A DNA stretch of 63,032 bases from Nitrospirota bacterium (GCA_018971525.1 JAGXAR010000018.1:1-63032); one strand, 5' to 3'; counted from the first letter of the stretch, positions 44,840 to 54,510 are shown. Program-made: numbers and translations. Notes: generated by a model not told the origin, from the sequence alone.

Positions 44840-45532
44840 TCAGCCGAGCCCATCGCGAAACTTGGGGTCGGCCGCGTGCGCTCCGTTGCAGAAGGGTTTG
44901 TTCTCGGACCTGCCGCAGCGGCACAGGGTCATGCGATTGCGAATTTCGTAGGACCGGCCATCGGCGCCGACGAGCTGAATGCCCCCGCGCACCCACAACG
45001 GGCCGCTGCACTTCAGCGCCGGATCTTCGACGATCCCGATCGACTGCGGCAATTTCGGCTCGATCGGTTTGCCGGTTTCTTTGTCGATGGCGATCAATCG
45101 GCCGGAGGCGCAGTCGCCCACCTGCTGGATGAACTGGGCGCGCACCCTGGGATCATCGGCGTGTTCCACCTGGTTCCATACGCGGCCATGCGGATCGCAA
45201 AAGCGGGCAAACGCGCACAAGTCCTCGGCGTCGGCGAGCTGCATCGTCGGCCCGTCGAGCAGTTCCGCCTGCTTCATGATCGGCTCACGGCTCGCCGTTT
45301 CAGTCCCGTCGAACCCGATTTTGGCGTGCGTGCCGTCGCAGAACGGCTTTGTGTTCGATGCTCCGCAGCGGCAGAGCGCATATTCCGCGGAAGCCGGAAC
45401 CGCATCGCCCCCCACCCACTCGGTCGACTCGCCGCCGTCGTTCACTCCGATGGTTTGAAAGGCGAGCGGCACCGAACCGGAGACGAGGTACGGCCCATTT
45501 TTCGAAACGGTGATCGTTTGGTGGCTGGACAT
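44840..45532 (-). CDS. protein with two CDGSH iron-sulfur motifs and a middle Fe-S/DUF1271-like region
   Basis: 230 residues. First CDGSH motif about 50-70: LCRCGASNTKPFCDGTHAKI. Second near the C-terminus: LCRCGRSENKPFCNGAHAAD. Each has the CxCxxSxxxPxCDG(S/T)H (3 Cys, 1 His) that binds a labile [2Fe-2S] cluster. In between, LLDGPTMQLADAEDLCAFAR is typical of the Fer4_19/DUF1271-like domain (C and CDP residues). Length is large for the family. Likely an electron-transfer or sulfur-cluster sensor in the cytoplasm. Next gene downstream is the flavodoxin-fold pseudogene. Confidence 0.85.
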   Translation of the reverse strand: MSSHQTITVSKNGPYLVSGSVPLAFQTIGVNDGGESTEWVGGDAVPASAEYALCRCGASNTKPFCDGTHAKIGFDGTETASREPIMKQAELLDGPTMQLADAEDLCAFARFCDPHGRVWNQVEHADDPRVRAQFIQQVGDCASGRLIAIDKETGKPIEPKLPQSIGIVEDPALKCSGPLWVRGGIQLVGADGRSYEIRNRMTLCRCGRSENKPFCNGAHAADPKFRDGLG

Positions 45533-45830
45533 GACGCGCTCCTTTCGTGGTTATAACTTTCATACATCCACTATCATCCGCTTAGCGATGTCGCGCACCT
45601 TGGGCACCCAGCCAGCGATTTCTTGCGCCAGGCTATCAAGGCCCGAGCATCAATATCGCACGCACCTACCTTGCCGCATTCGCAGCGAACGCTCGCGCTA
45701 TTTCCCGCCCAATGACTCTGCCGTAACCAACGCACGTTGGTTCATCTTTTCCCCCTCCAGCTGCGACATCGTGCGGAACACCTGAGGCGGATGGCGGTTT
45801 TGCCTTAAGGCTCTCTTGTGACACCGGTCG
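45533..45830. other. 298-bp intergenic region, nothing seen
   Basis: Minus-strand fragments such as a 15-codon frame with GAGGGGGAAAAG ahead of an ATG (MNQRALVTAESLGGK, about 45755 downward) have no family match. No hairpin or dyad stands out. It may hold the promoter of the tandem-CDGSH gene. Confidence 0.4.
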
Positions 45831-46091
45831 CTACTGCTCGTACTTCTCGACCACCTGCGCTGGGCGAACCTGTGCCTTGTCCGGATCCAGCCCGGCGCCA
45901 CGCAGGGCTCGGCGTCGGCGCAAGAGATCCCAACACTGATCTAATTCCACTTGCACCTTCGCTAACCTCTGACTGTCGACATCCCCGAGGGTTGTTTTCT
46001 CACCCTGCTCGTACAGTCGATGTTCTTCTTTCACGAGTTCCTGGATATGGTTCAGCACCGGTTGGTCCGCGGCTTGTGTCTTGTTGTCCAT
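45831..46091 (-). CDS. DUF2630 family protein
   Basis: 86 residues. The whole length fits this small family: HIQELVKEEHRLYEQGE, then a coiled segment with RLAKVQVELDQCWDLLRRRR and AGLDPDKAQVRPAQVVEKYE. Members are two-helix proteins of unknown function, common in actinobacteria and Nitrospira-like bacteria. No signal peptide. Located 66 bases after the rhodanese gene; belongs to the redox-detoxification set. Confidence 0.8.
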   Translation of the reverse strand: MDNKTQAADQPVLNHIQELVKEEHRLYEQGEKTTLGDVDSQRLAKVQVELDQCWDLLRRRRALRGAGLDPDKAQVRPAQVVEKYEQ

Positions 46092-46157
46092 ACACCATTT
46101 TCCTTTCCGTCATGTGACTCAAGGCCAGCTGTGTGAAAGTTGTTGGGGTGGTCCGCC

Positions 46158-46550
46158 TCACGGAACGTTGCCGCCTCGTTGCTTTTCAATCTCAAAGTCG
46201 TCGTCTCTCCACCACCGCCATCCACCGTCCAATTCCATGACGGGATAGCCCTGGCCGGCAAACTCTACAGCCGCCGTCGCGGCGAGATGACAGACCTGGG
46301 AATAGCAGTACAGGACATTGGTCTTGTCCTTGCGCAGCCCTTTCAATGTCTTCCACTGATCTTTCGGCAGATTGATCGCGCCAGGGATGTGCCCTTCGGC
46401 ATAGTCTTCCGCAGCCCGCACATCAACCACGTTGACCTCGTTGTTCTTCATCATGCGTTCGAGTTCCACAGGTCCGGTGGTGAACGCCATCTTCGCCTCG
46501 AAATAGGCCTTCGCCTTGGCCGGATCTTTGATTGTCATTTGTGTCGCCAT
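46158..46550 (-). CDS. single-domain rhodanese-like protein
   Basis: 130 residues from ATG 46550 (MATQMTIKDP), set by TGGAGGAATAACC. Rhodanese fold: VDVRAAEDYAEGHIPGAINL, then the active-site loop VLYCYSQVCHLAATAAVEF with the catalytic Cys in CYSQVC, and GYPVMELDGGWRWW. Sulfur transferase acting on thiosulfate or persulfide donors, cytoplasmic. An upstream in-frame extension is not favoured. It follows pirin on the same strand and shares operon spacing of about 40 bases. Confidence 0.85.
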   Translation of the reverse strand: MATQMTIKDPAKAKAYFEAKMAFTTGPVELERMMKNNEVNVVDVRAAEDYAEGHIPGAINLPKDQWKTLKGLRKDKTNVLYCYSQVCHLAATAAVEFAGQGYPVMELDGGWRWWRDDDFEIEKQRGGNVP

Positions 46551-46588
46551 GGTTATTCCTCCATTCATTGGACTGTTTTCTTTCAACA

Positions 46589-47452
46589 TCACGTCGTGAC
46601 GAACGTCCCTTGACAGAGCTCCAACAGGGTCTGTTCGATCTCCTTTTCAGTGTTCATCACAAAAGGACCATAACGGGCAATCGGCTCACTCAGCGGTAGT
46701 CCTGATACCAGAAGCAACCGAACGGTATCCGGCCCTGTCATCACCGTTATAAAATCCCCGTCGCCAAAGACGACGAGGTGTGCATGCGAGACCAAAGGAT
46801 CATTCGTACCCATACCGTCTTGAAAGCGAGCCTCACCTTCGAACACATAGGCAAATGCTGTGTGTCCCCGTTCGATCGGATGGGTCAATGAGGTGTGAGG
46901 AGGGACGAAGATGTCCAGATAGGTGGGATCAGCGGCGATTTCGGTCACCGGACCGGTGATCCCATCAACGGTTCCAGTAATCACCCGAATCCTGGCTCCG
47001 GTTTCTCGTATGATTTCTCGGATCTCACCTGACCGGATATCTTGGTACCGCGGCTTGGTCATCTTGAGTTTCGCGGGCAGATTGACCCACAGTTGAAATC
47101 CGGCGATCCCTCCGGGTCGCACCTGCGGCATTTCCTCATGCATGATGCCGCGGCCGGCCGTCATCCACTGAATATCTCCCGCTCCGATGCTGCCGGCATT
47201 CCCCAGGGTATCCCGGTGCTGAACCTCCCCCTTCAAGACATATGTCACCGTCTCAATGCCCCGGTGAGGATGAAGCGGAAAGCCCGCTTCATAATCGCGT
47301 GGGTTGCCGGAGGTAAAGTCATCGAACAATAAAAATGGATCGAGATAGTCGAGGGTTGGCGTGCCGATGCTTCTCTTGAGCCTGACGCCTGCACCCTCAA
47401 TGACAGGTTCGGGCTCAATGATCTCTACGATTCTTCTTGGCGATATCGTCAT
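46589..47452 (-). CDS. pirin family protein (bicupin) 1
   Basis: 287 residues. N-terminal cupin with the metal ligands in FPLHPHRGIETVTYVLKG (H-x-H) and DIQWMTAGRGIMHEEMPQ (HEE), and Fe-binding style E residue. C-terminal cupin begins around SHAHLVVFGDGDFI. Family ends with SEPIARYGPFVMNTEKEIEQ, present here. Pirins include quercetinases and Fe-binding regulators; substrate here unknown. Start overlaps the stop of the DsbA-like gene by four bases (ATGA). Two further pirins are at 60096 and 61301. Confidence 0.9.
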   Translation of the reverse strand: MTISPRRIVEIIEPEPVIEGAGVRLKRSIGTPTLDYLDPFLLFDDFTSGNPRDYEAGFPLHPHRGIETVTYVLKGEVQHRDTLGNAGSIGAGDIQWMTAGRGIMHEEMPQVRPGGIAGFQLWVNLPAKLKMTKPRYQDIRSGEIREIIRETGARIRVITGTVDGITGPVTEIAADPTYLDIFVPPHTSLTHPIERGHTAFAYVFEGEARFQDGMGTNDPLVSHAHLVVFGDGDFITVMTGPDTVRLLLVSGLPLSEPIARYGPFVMNTEKEIEQTLLELCQGTFVTT

Positions 47453-47994
47453 AAGATCCCCCTTTCACTCATACGCAGCACGAGGCGTTCTAGGGTGTCC
47501 TCATCTGTATGAAGGGAACCATTAATGAAAAAGGTCGGCGTTCCTTTGACGCCGATTCCCTGGCCGCTCCGGACATCTCGCTTCACACGCTGTTCATGGA
47601 CCCGACCCACTAATTCTCGTTCGAACAGCTCGACATCGAGATCAAGAGATTCCGCATAGGCGAAGAGATCGCCTCCTTCCAAGGCATCCTGATTCTCGAA
47701 CAGCAGATCGTGCATGGTCCAAAACTGACCCTGGGTATCAGCCGCTTCTGCGGCTTCGGCGGCCTGTTGAGCAAGAGGATGTTTATGAGTCAGTGGGAAA
47801 TGGCGAAAGACGAACCGCAGACGATCTCTGAGTCGAGCTTGGAGTCGCTTGACGATGGGATAGGCGCGCCCGCAGTAGGGGCATTCAAAATCGCAATAGG
47901 CCACCTGGGTGATCGCCGCGTTTTCAGGTCCGGCGACATGGTCATCGTCCCGGACGGGAAGAGACTGGTTGGCATCGACAGAGCGCTTCCTCAT
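47449..47994 (-). CDS. DsbA/thioredoxin-fold protein (NhaA-fused-type or protein disulfide-like)
   Basis: 181 residues. Thioredoxin fold with active site CPYC in ITQVAYCDFECPYCGRAYPI, cis-Pro in GVKGTPTFFINGSLH and the helical insertion PLAQQAAEAAEAADTQGQFW, as in the DSBA/thioredoxin_4 group. No signal peptide, so cytoplasmic unlike DsbA proper. It may reduce or oxidise substrates of the neighbouring pirin and dioxygenase genes, but this is inference. Confidence 0.85.
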   Translation of the reverse strand: MRKRSVDANQSLPVRDDDHVAGPENAAITQVAYCDFECPYCGRAYPIVKRLQARLRDRLRFVFRHFPLTHKHPLAQQAAEAAEAADTQGQFWTMHDLLFENQDALEGGDLFAYAESLDLDVELFERELVGRVHEQRVKRDVRSGQGIGVKGTPTFFINGSLHTDEDTLERLVLRMSERGIL

Positions 47995-48083
47995 TGGCGT
48001 TCGCTCCTCGCGACATCGCCTGATCTCTCAGGTAATTGCGCTGCATGACATCATCGGGGATTCGCTCGCAACGGTTACCGCGA

Positions 48084-48878
48084 TCAACCGATTTGGACTG
48101 TCAGCATTGAAATTGAGCCTCCATCGACCCCGTCAACTGGGAAATTCACTTTCTCGCCCTGGTGGCGAAGCGCGATTATATAGAGTAACGGCAAATAATG
48201 ATCCGGCGTCGGAATGGAGAGCATCGCATCGTGACCGAGCGATTCATACTCGATCAACGACTTATCGTCCCCAGCAAGGAGCGATTCACGCACCTGTTGT
48301 TCAAACCGGACCGCCCAGTCAAACGGCTCCACAGGATGGCGGCCCCATGCATACGCATGCAGATTGTGTACAAGATTCCCGCTTCCGATAATAAGGATGC
48401 CTTCATCGCGCAACGGGGCCAGCCGCTTCCCGATTTCATAGTGAAATTGTGCCGGCTTCGTTTCGTCAATACTCAGTTGGACCACTGGGATGTCAGCCTG
48501 AGGGTAGACATGACAGAGCACGGACCAGGTCCCATGGTCGAGCCCCCATTGATCGTCACTGCCCACCGACATCGGCATGAGCAAACGCTGGATGCGACTG
48601 GCAAGGACAGGGTCACCGGGAGCTGGATACTGTAGTTGATACAATTCCGGTGGAAAGCCTCCAAAATCATGGATGGTCCGTGGACCAGGCATGGCTGTCA
48701 CCGCAGTGCCCGGAATGTACCAGTGAGCAGAAATTGCGAGCACGGCTTTAGGACGCGGAATCTTCCCTCCGATAGCCGCCCAGCCTGCCGTGTAACGATT
48801 CCTCAGCAGTGCGTTCATTGGGCTACCATGTCCCATAAAAATGGCCGGCATCCGCTCAAATGCCTGCGGTAATGTCAC
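48084..48878 (-). CDS. DODA-type extradiol dioxygenase (LigB superfamily, YgiD-like)
   Basis: 264 residues. Metal-binding histidines of the family are present: FMGHGSPM (about residues 15-22), LAISAHWYIPGT, GSGNLVHNLHAYAW and PTPDHYLPLLYI. Type-III extradiol enzymes open catechol rings with Fe or Zn; the YgiD branch handles 4,5-DOPA-like catechols. Substrate not known. Its start overlaps the stop of the SnoaL-like gene by four bases, so they are translationally coupled. Confidence 0.9.
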   Translation of the reverse strand: MTLPQAFERMPAIFMGHGSPMNALLRNRYTAGWAAIGGKIPRPKAVLAISAHWYIPGTAVTAMPGPRTIHDFGGFPPELYQLQYPAPGDPVLASRIQRLLMPMSVGSDDQWGLDHGTWSVLCHVYPQADIPVVQLSIDETKPAQFHYEIGKRLAPLRDEGILIIGSGNLVHNLHAYAWGRHPVEPFDWAVRFEQQVRESLLAGDDKSLIEYESLGHDAMLSIPTPDHYLPLLYIIALRHQGEKVNFPVDGVDGGSISMLTVQIG

Positions 48879-49411
48879 TGGCCGATCCCAAGCTGCTTCA
48901 TGTACTCAGCGTTATCCCAGAACAGATGCTCCTCGGCAATGCATCCCTTCTTCCACCTGGCAATGGTCGCCATCGGCATCTTGACCTTCTTGCCTGTGGC
49001 GGCAATTGTTTTTCCATCAGAGAGCTTTATTGGTTCGGAGAAGGTGGCCTCCATGACTCCTGTCGTCACGGTCCAGTCCCCCGAGCCGAACGCAATCGGA
49101 TGCGCGGTGATGCGATTGTCCGGCGTGCCGTTGAAAAGATTGTTGATATCTATCACATGCTGTTCGATGCCCTCAGCCGTTCGTCCGTCTGGGAACACCA
49201 CCTTCACATCAGGACAATGAATCTCTCGAAATAATTTCATGTTTTTTCGTTCGCTGTAGGCCTCAAAGTCGAGCTGATCGAACCGCTTCAGATTGGCCTG
49301 AACCTGGTCGTGCTTTCCTTTCTTTGATTCCGTGGCTTGCGCCGCTCCCGCGAGTCCGAATGAGAGCGCAATGATCATCATCGCGCATGTCTTGCCCGAG
49401 ATCTTCTTCAT
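48875..49411 (-). CDS. exported SnoaL-like (ester cyclase) domain protein
   Basis: 178 residues from ATG 49411 (MKKISGKTCA), set by AAGGAGGAGAA. Signal peptide about 1-26 (TCAMMIIALSFGLAGAAQA). The mature domain has the NTF2/SnoaL pattern: NLKRFDQLDFEAYSERKNMK, DGRTAEGIEQHVIDINNLF, DWTVTTGVMEATFSEP and HLFWDNAEYMKQLGI. Enzymes of this fold cyclise polyketide esters or dehydrate small molecules; function here unknown. Periplasmic by prediction. Confidence 0.8.
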   Translation of the reverse strand: MKKISGKTCAMMIIALSFGLAGAAQATESKKGKHDQVQANLKRFDQLDFEAYSERKNMKLFREIHCPDVKVVFPDGRTAEGIEQHVIDINNLFNGTPDNRITAHPIAFGSGDWTVTTGVMEATFSEPIKLSDGKTIAATGKKVKMPMATIARWKKGCIAEEHLFWDNAEYMKQLGIGQ

Positions 49412-49469
49412 TTCTCCTCCTTTGTAGTGCCGCTCGGGTGCTGTCTTTGGGCTGCCAAACGAGCACCCA

Positions 49470-50111
49470 TCAATAGCCCACGGTAAAGCGCTGCCGTATA
49501 TGAGCTGGACGTTCAACTTCGTCGATCATGGCCACCGCATAATCCTGCGTCGAGATGCGGCTCTGCCCATTGGCATCGCTCAGCATCTGATCCGTACCGA
49601 GCCGGAATTTTCCAGTGCGCTGGCCCGGAGCGAGGTCGGCTGACGGAGAGAGAAAAGACCAGTCAAGACCGGATTCTTTGCGCAACAGGTTCAAGGCCTC
49701 GCGAGTGGCGAGCGCGCCTTGCTTATATTCAGCAGGAAATCCCTGCAGGTCCAAGGCCTGAACTCCGGGCTTCACCTCCAAGCTGCCGGCGCCGCCCACG
49801 AACAGCAATCGCTTGATTCCGGCCTTTTTCACACCATTGATAATGGCCTGCGTGCCCTTGACCTGAAGATTGTAGATATCAGGATTGGCCCATCCTGGAT
49901 TGAACGCGCTGATCACGGCATCATGACCCGCAACCAATCTGGCCACGTCGTCAGCATTGTAGACGTCCCCCTGCTGAGGGTGAAGCTTGGCGTAGGGCTG
50001 CAACTTCTCCGGATGCCGGACAATGGCCGTCACCTCATGGCCGCGCTCCAACGCTTCCTGCAAAATCGCCGACCCGACAAAACCCGTCGCTCCGATTAGC
50101 GCTATCTTCAT
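49470..50111 (-). CDS. NAD(P)-binding epimerase/SDR-like protein (atypical, NmrA/YwnB type)
   Basis: 213 residues from ATG 50111 (MKIALIGATG). Rossmann motif GATGFVGSAILQEALERGHEV, NAD(P)-sensing GHDAVISAFNP and RLLFVGGAGSLEV. The Tyr of YxxxK is not obvious (EYKQGALATREALN), so it may be a redox sensor or reductase rather than an epimerase. The upstream in-frame extension to 50219 lacks a ribosome site and overlaps another gene. Cytoplasmic. Confidence 0.85.
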   Translation of the reverse strand: MKIALIGATGFVGSAILQEALERGHEVTAIVRHPEKLQPYAKLHPQQGDVYNADDVARLVAGHDAVISAFNPGWANPDIYNLQVKGTQAIINGVKKAGIKRLLFVGGAGSLEVKPGVQALDLQGFPAEYKQGALATREALNLLRKESGLDWSFLSPSADLAPGQRTGKFRLGTDQMLSDANGQSRISTQDYAVAMIDEVERPAHIRQRFTVGY

Positions 50112-50181
50112 CTTAACCTCCCGCACCGGACCTCTGAACAGAGAGAGCCCAGGTACATACCTCGGCTCTCTTACCGGATCT

Positions 50182-50706
50182 TTAGTGCTTTTCATGGCCC
50201 GTGTCGGCTCGGTGAACATCGATCACCGCACCCACTTCATTCAGCTCCACCGTCACAAGGGCGCCATCCGGGATGCCTTTGGTCTTCTGCCCTTGCTCCG
50301 TTAGGGGAAAGACTTTCTCACCATCAGGGGTTTGAAGCTTGATCTCTTTCTTGGTCATGCCGACGTGGATGAGCGTGCCGGTCACCCGTTGATGTGTTCC
50401 TTCCTTCCCTTTGAGGTGCATATCGACGATGTAGTTGTTTTCATCCAACACCACAATCACTTCATCCCCCGCTTGGAACGGCTCCTGCCCGTGACGCCGA
50501 GCCATGTTCTCATTGAGCTGATGTGTCGCTCCTTTCGGTGTCGTCACCACGAGCGCGCCTGCTTTTTCCGTGACAACGCTGGTGAACTTCGAATGCCCTC
50601 GTGGAAGATCCTCTGTCTCGGTCGCCGCGCTGACGACAGTCGGGACAATGAGAAGTGTGCCGATCAGCGTCGACAATGCAATGCGTTGAAAGCTCGTAAG
50701 ATGCAT
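50182..50706 (-). CDS. exported protein with one beta-rich module, related to the gene at 56282
   Basis: 174 residues. Signal peptide about 1-27 (LSTLIGTLLIVPTVVSAATE). The mature part holds one copy of a module also found twice in 56282-57202: a strand block KFTSVVTEKAGALVVTTPKG, DEVIVVLDENNYIVDMHLKG, HQRVTGTLIHVGMTKKEIKL, TPDGEKVFPL and DGALVTVELNEVGAVIDVHR. No named domain. The repeated E-x-N-x-V-I-D-x-H pattern may chelate a metal (His clusters are frequent). Probably periplasmic. Family seems characteristic of this kind of genome, from memory. Confidence 0.6.
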   Translation of the reverse strand: MHLTSFQRIALSTLIGTLLIVPTVVSAATETEDLPRGHSKFTSVVTEKAGALVVTTPKGATHQLNENMARRHGQEPFQAGDEVIVVLDENNYIVDMHLKGKEGTHQRVTGTLIHVGMTKKEIKLQTPDGEKVFPLTEQGQKTKGIPDGALVTVELNEVGAVIDVHRADTGHEKH

Positions 50707-50839
50707 GGATTCCTCCTCTATTCGCTATCAGACAGGGTGTGCGCTCAATCTCGCTTGAACAGGGCGCCGGCATAGAGCCCCTTCCCCTCACTTGGCACTG
50801 GTATGCGCATCCTCGCGATTTGCAGCATCAACCTGGAGG

Positions 50840-51967
50840 TTACGCCAGCCGGACGATCGGCTTGATCGTGATGCCTTTCTCGCTGTCCTCTGCCGCCTGA
50901 TTGATCTGATCGAGGCTGTAGAACTTCACCAGCCTGTCGAAGGGGAACCGTCCCTGCTGGTAGAGTTCGACGAGGCTTGGAATAAAAAGATCCGGCACAC
51001 TGTCGCCTTCGATAATTCCGATAATCCGCTTGCCGGTCGTCATGACTCCGTTCACATCGAAGCTGGCTTCGGAGCCCAAGGCCGGCGCCCCGACGATGCC
51101 GCAGGTCCCGCGGATCGCCAGGGCGTCGATGGCCTGACGCAGCACGGCAGGACGCCCGCTGGATTCGAGCGTGAAGTCGGCGCCGCCGCCCGTAATCTTG
51201 CGCACGGCTTCGACAGGATCGGTCTCACGGCTGTTCACCGTATGGGTCGCGCCGAGTTCCTTCGCCAACGCGAGCCGCGACGGCACCACGTCCGCCGCAA
51301 TGATGCTGGTCGCACCGGCCACGCGCGCGGCCATCACGGCGCTCAAGCCGACGGCGCCTCCCCCAAACGCGGCGAAGCTGCTACCGGGTCTGACCTTGAG
51401 TGCATTCATCACAGCCCCCGCGCCGGTTTGAATGCCGCAGCCGAGGGGACCGAGCAATTCAAGCGGTGCAGCGGTCGGGACCTTGATGACGTTGCGTTCA
51501 TGAGCCAGCGTATAGGTGCCGAACGACGATTGTCCGAAGAAGTGGTCGTGGACCGCTCCCTGCTTGTCGTGCGTGGCGGTACTTCCGTCTTCACGGGCAC
51601 CGCCGAAATTCAGGGGGTAGAAATTCGCGCAGTAGGTCAGGTCTCCGCGCAGGCAGGGTTTGCAGTGGGCGCACCACATGTAGGTCAGCACCACGTGGTC
51701 GCCTGGCGCGATTTTCTTCACGTTGCTGCCGACCCGTTCGACGACACCAGCCCCTTCGTGACCGAGCACGACGGGCAGGGGCACCGTATACAGTTGGTCG
51801 CGGGCGACCATATCGGTGTGGCACATGCCGGTTGCAACGATTCGAATCAGGACCTCGTCGGGGCGCGGCTCTTCCAGCGCGAGCGTTTCGATTTGGAACG
51901 GTCCGCCTTTCTTGCGGACCACCGCCGCCTTGATCTCTCGCGTCTGCGCATTCCGTATGGTGATCAT
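50840..51967 (-). CDS. zinc-dependent aryl-alcohol dehydrogenase-like MDR protein
   Basis: 375 residues, complete. Catalytic Zn ligands: C49 in GMCHTD, H70-E71 in [10 protein letters not shown] and C177 in [10 protein letters not shown]. Structural Zn: C99, C102, C105, C113 ([16 protein letters not shown]). NAD-binding motif [20 protein letters not shown]. The [15 protein letters not shown] segment and general style match benzyl/aryl-alcohol dehydrogenases (XylB-like) rather than class III. Oxidises aromatic alcohols to aldehydes. It is directly downstream of the VAO/PCMH-like oxidase gene, so a two-step path from a p-alkylphenol to aldehyde can be proposed. Confidence 0.88.
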   Translation of the reverse strand: MITIRNAQTREIKAAVVRKKGGPFQIETLALEEPRPDEVLIRIVATGMCHTDMVARDQLYTVPLPVVLGHEGAGVVERVGSNVKKIAPGDHVVLTYMWCAHCKPCLRGDLTYCANFYPLNFGGAREDGSTATHDKQGAVHDHFFGQSSFGTYTLAHERNVIKVPTAAPLELLGPLGCGIQTGAGAVMNALKVRPGSSFAAFGGGAVGLSAVMAARVAGATSIIAADVVPSRLALAKELGATHTVNSRETDPVEAVRKITGGGADFTLESSGRPAVLRQAIDALAIRGTCGIVGAPALGSEASFDVNGVMTTGKRIIGIIEGDSVPDLFIPSLVELYQQGRFPFDRLVKFYSLDQINQAAEDSEKGITIKPIVRLA

Positions 51968-52026
51968 AGGTGTGCTCCCTGATGTGCAGCGATCATCGTG
52001 ACCGCAGGCCGGAATGAGTGACCTGG

Positions 52027-53571
52027 TTATCGAATGCCCGACTTACCCGGCGCAAGAATCCCATTGGGATCCAGCGCTTTCTTGAGTGTTTTGTGGACGT
52101 GGCGTTGCACCGGACCATAGGTGTGCGCGACCTTGTCCATGAAGGCCGTATTGACCCGATAGGTCCCGTACCCTTCATTTGAAAACTCGGTCAGCAGTTC
52201 ATCGAAACACTGGTACGCAGCCTTCACGACGGCAGGATCGGTCCGGTCATAGAGCACGTCCACGATATGATGCATGTCCCGCATGCCGACGATGAACTCG
52301 CCGGAATAATCCAGTCCGTACTTGCCCAGAATGCGCTTGGTCATGGCCATCTGTTTGAGGGTCTCGCTGCCGCGCGCCTGCGAGACCGGCGCAAACCACA
52401 TGGAGCCGCCGCCACCGCGCCAGTTATAGAGGGAGAATTCCTTGAGGGTCATGTCGCCGCGCATCAGGGCCGCGCGATACTGGAAGGCCGGATCATCGCC
52501 CGCCTCTTGGTCCGTGAGGATTTTCGCCTTGCCGGATTTGCCGAATGCCTCCGTCACGATCTTCCAATTCACGTCGATCTGTTCCTGGGTGCCATACAAG
52601 GCCGCGTAGACATTCCAGGCCCCCAGCTTGTGATCCTTCATGATCCGTCGCACAGCCTCGTCCGTGATTGTCCCTGGTCCGGTCATGTAGTCGCTCCGCC
52701 TGGCCTTCGTGGGCGCTTCATAGAGCGCATGGGCGATCACGACCGCATTGGGAATAACTCCGCTGATGCGGAGCGGTCTGATGGTCTCCACAATTTCGAC
52801 GATATCGTCTTCCTGCTCATACTGGATGACGAAGGGCTTGAACGCGGGAGGGGCGGGCATGAGCCAAAAACCGAATTTGGTGACGATACCGTAATTGGAT
52901 TGGGTGAAAATCCCATCCAGGTAGGGTCCATATCCCCACTTAAAGACCTGCCAGGTATTGGACTTCGGCAGCGAGCCCATCCCGGTGCGCAGCACCTCGC
53001 CGTTCGCGAGGACCACTTCCATCCCGCAGGCAAAGAGAAAATGTTCTCCGTACGGCGTATACCCGACCCCGCGATCCAACGTATTGCCGGTCGGTCCGGC
53101 AATGGCAGAGGGAGCGGGACAGGAGAGCCAGAGCGGATACTTGTGTTCCTGTATGTAATCGTAGAGCTGTTTGTACGTGACGCCCGGTTCGACCAGCGCA
53201 AAACAGAGGTCCGGATCGACTTCCAGAATGCGGTTCATCCGTTTCAGATCGAGCACCACCTGGCCCCGTTCGGCCGGCGCAGCAGAACCATAACCGAAGT
53301 TCCGGCCGGTGGAGATCATCCAGATCGGCACTTTGTATTTATTGCAGATCCTGACGATCTTCTGGATCTGTTCCACCGTCGTGGCGAGAAGCGAAGCGGA
53401 CGGGGTATGGTCTGCATCCGAGACCGGCATCATAGTCTTGATGTAGGGGGCGAGCTGTTCCGCCGTCACGAGGACGGAGTCCTGACCCACTATACGGCGG
53501 AACTCCCCGATCGCTGCCGTAAATGATTTCTCAGAAACGCCCTTCGGTAACGCGATAAATTTGCTGGCCAT
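52027..53571 (-). CDS. FAD-dependent oxidase of the vanillyl-alcohol oxidase/p-cresol methylhydroxylase type
   Basis: 514 residues. PCMH-type FAD domain about 50-270: [77 protein letters not shown]. The C-terminal substrate domain holds [20 protein letters not shown] and [18 protein letters not shown]. This is the flavoprotein plan of 4-cresol dehydrogenase. The covalent FAD residue cannot be fixed without alignment. The cytochrome c gene two positions upstream is the expected partner. Electrons would pass to a c-type cytochrome. No signal peptide, so export (if periplasmic) must be with a partner or via another route. Confidence 0.85.
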   Translation of the reverse strand: MASKFIALPKGVSEKSFTAAIGEFRRIVGQDSVLVTAEQLAPYIKTMMPVSDADHTPSASLLATTVEQIQKIVRICNKYKVPIWMISTGRNFGYGSAAPAERGQVVLDLKRMNRILEVDPDLCFALVEPGVTYKQLYDYIQEHKYPLWLSCPAPSAIAGPTGNTLDRGVGYTPYGEHFLFACGMEVVLANGEVLRTGMGSLPKSNTWQVFKWGYGPYLDGIFTQSNYGIVTKFGFWLMPAPPAFKPFVIQYEQEDDIVEIVETIRPLRISGVIPNAVVIAHALYEAPTKARRSDYMTGPGTITDEAVRRIMKDHKLGAWNVYAALYGTQEQIDVNWKIVTEAFGKSGKAKILTDQEAGDDPAFQYRAALMRGDMTLKEFSLYNWRGGGGSMWFAPVSQARGSETLKQMAMTKRILGKYGLDYSGEFIVGMRDMHHIVDVLYDRTDPAVVKAAYQCFDELLTEFSNEGYGTYRVNTAFMDKVAHTYGPVQRHVHKTLKKALDPNGILAPGKSGIR

Positions 53572-53602
53572 CCCTGGTCTTCCTCCTCGTTCTCTCTCAG
53601 GC

Positions 53603-54481
53603 CTAGATATCCATCACGAATGAGACGTACCGTTCCCTCGGTTGCAGCGGCTCGGGATTGGGTGCTCGACGAACAAAAGAGCGGCTTGAGCAGGATTCCT
53701 GAACCGAGTCCATTCCAAGAGCTGAAGCAGCCACGGCATAGCCCACGGACTCCACCCAGTTTTGAGACGGCCGCGAGGCGGCCTCGCGCTTGCAGACTTG
53801 CGGTGGCAGAGGTGTCCATCCCTCGGCTCCTGTCAAACCGAGCCATCCACACCCTTCTGAGAGGGACAGTCCTGAACAATGGAGATGAATGGATTCTGAC
53901 TCAACCGACCGATAGGACGAGAATCCTGGCGCAGACCAACCGGTCAGATCGCCCGCGACAGATGATGGTTTGATAAAACTCTCTGTGATGGAGAAACTGA
54001 CTCCGGTTCTGACGGCCTGAGCAGCAAGGAGCCCACCAACCCCCTGAGCCGGTGAAGCTGCGAGCCACACATGCCGGAGTAGACAGGCCTCGTCGTCCAT
54101 AGAGGCATGAGAGCCCACTGAGAGCAGCCGACCGCCGGCCGCTCGTGCCAGTTCCTGAAAGACCGCCGCACTCGCGTCATCCATGACGGCGATCCATCGA
54201 GCCCCTCCGGACTGTTCCAACAACCCGACCATCTGACCAGGATCGGACAAAAGACCGCCGTTCACCCTCACGGTCTGAAGCCCGCTACATCCCATCTCCA
54301 CAGAGGCCGCGCTGACACCTTTCGCAAACGCATCGTCCACGGCGCTGTCTCCCAGGAAGAGCAGGCACTGTTTGGCTTTCCGAGCCGGCTGGTCTGCGAA
54401 CGCCCAGGGGGGAGTACCGAGCGCCAGCAAAGCTCCTCCCGCCAACAGACCTTTCATGAAGCTGCGTCGACCAATATCCAT
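53603..54481 (-). CDS. Tat-exported protein of unknown function
   Basis: 292 residues. Twin-arginine signal MDIGRRSFMKGLLAGGALLA with the RRSFMK motif, then about 260 residues without a family I recognise. Features: GDSAVDDAFAKGVSAASVEM, ARWIAVMDDASAAVFQELAR, and a Cys-rich mid part (MGCSGLQTV, HLHCSGLSLSEGCGWLG). The end ERYVSFVMDI is hydrophobic. It lies between the FAD oxidase gene and the cytochrome gene, so it may be an accessory or maturation factor for the oxidase, exported folded with its cofactor. This is inference. Confidence 0.7.
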   Translation of the reverse strand: MDIGRRSFMKGLLAGGALLALGTPPWAFADQPARKAKQCLLFLGDSAVDDAFAKGVSAASVEMGCSGLQTVRVNGGLLSDPGQMVGLLEQSGGARWIAVMDDASAAVFQELARAAGGRLLSVGSHASMDDEACLLRHVWLAASPAQGVGGLLAAQAVRTGVSFSITESFIKPSSVAGDLTGWSAPGFSSYRSVESESIHLHCSGLSLSEGCGWLGLTGAEGWTPLPPQVCKREAASRPSQNWVESVGYAVAASALGMDSVQESCSSRSFVRRAPNPEPLQPRERYVSFVMDI

Positions 54482-54510
54482 GGAGTGAGTCCTCCCTACC
54501 GACCGAACTA

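Noticed and set aside
50792-51982. Plus-strand reading frame of 396 codons
   Set aside because: Antisense to the aryl-alcohol dehydrogenase with intact zinc ligands.
52267-53526. Plus-strand reading frame of 419 codons
   Set aside because: Antisense to the FAD oxidase, whose motifs are clear. Composition is His/Arg-rich as in shadow frames.
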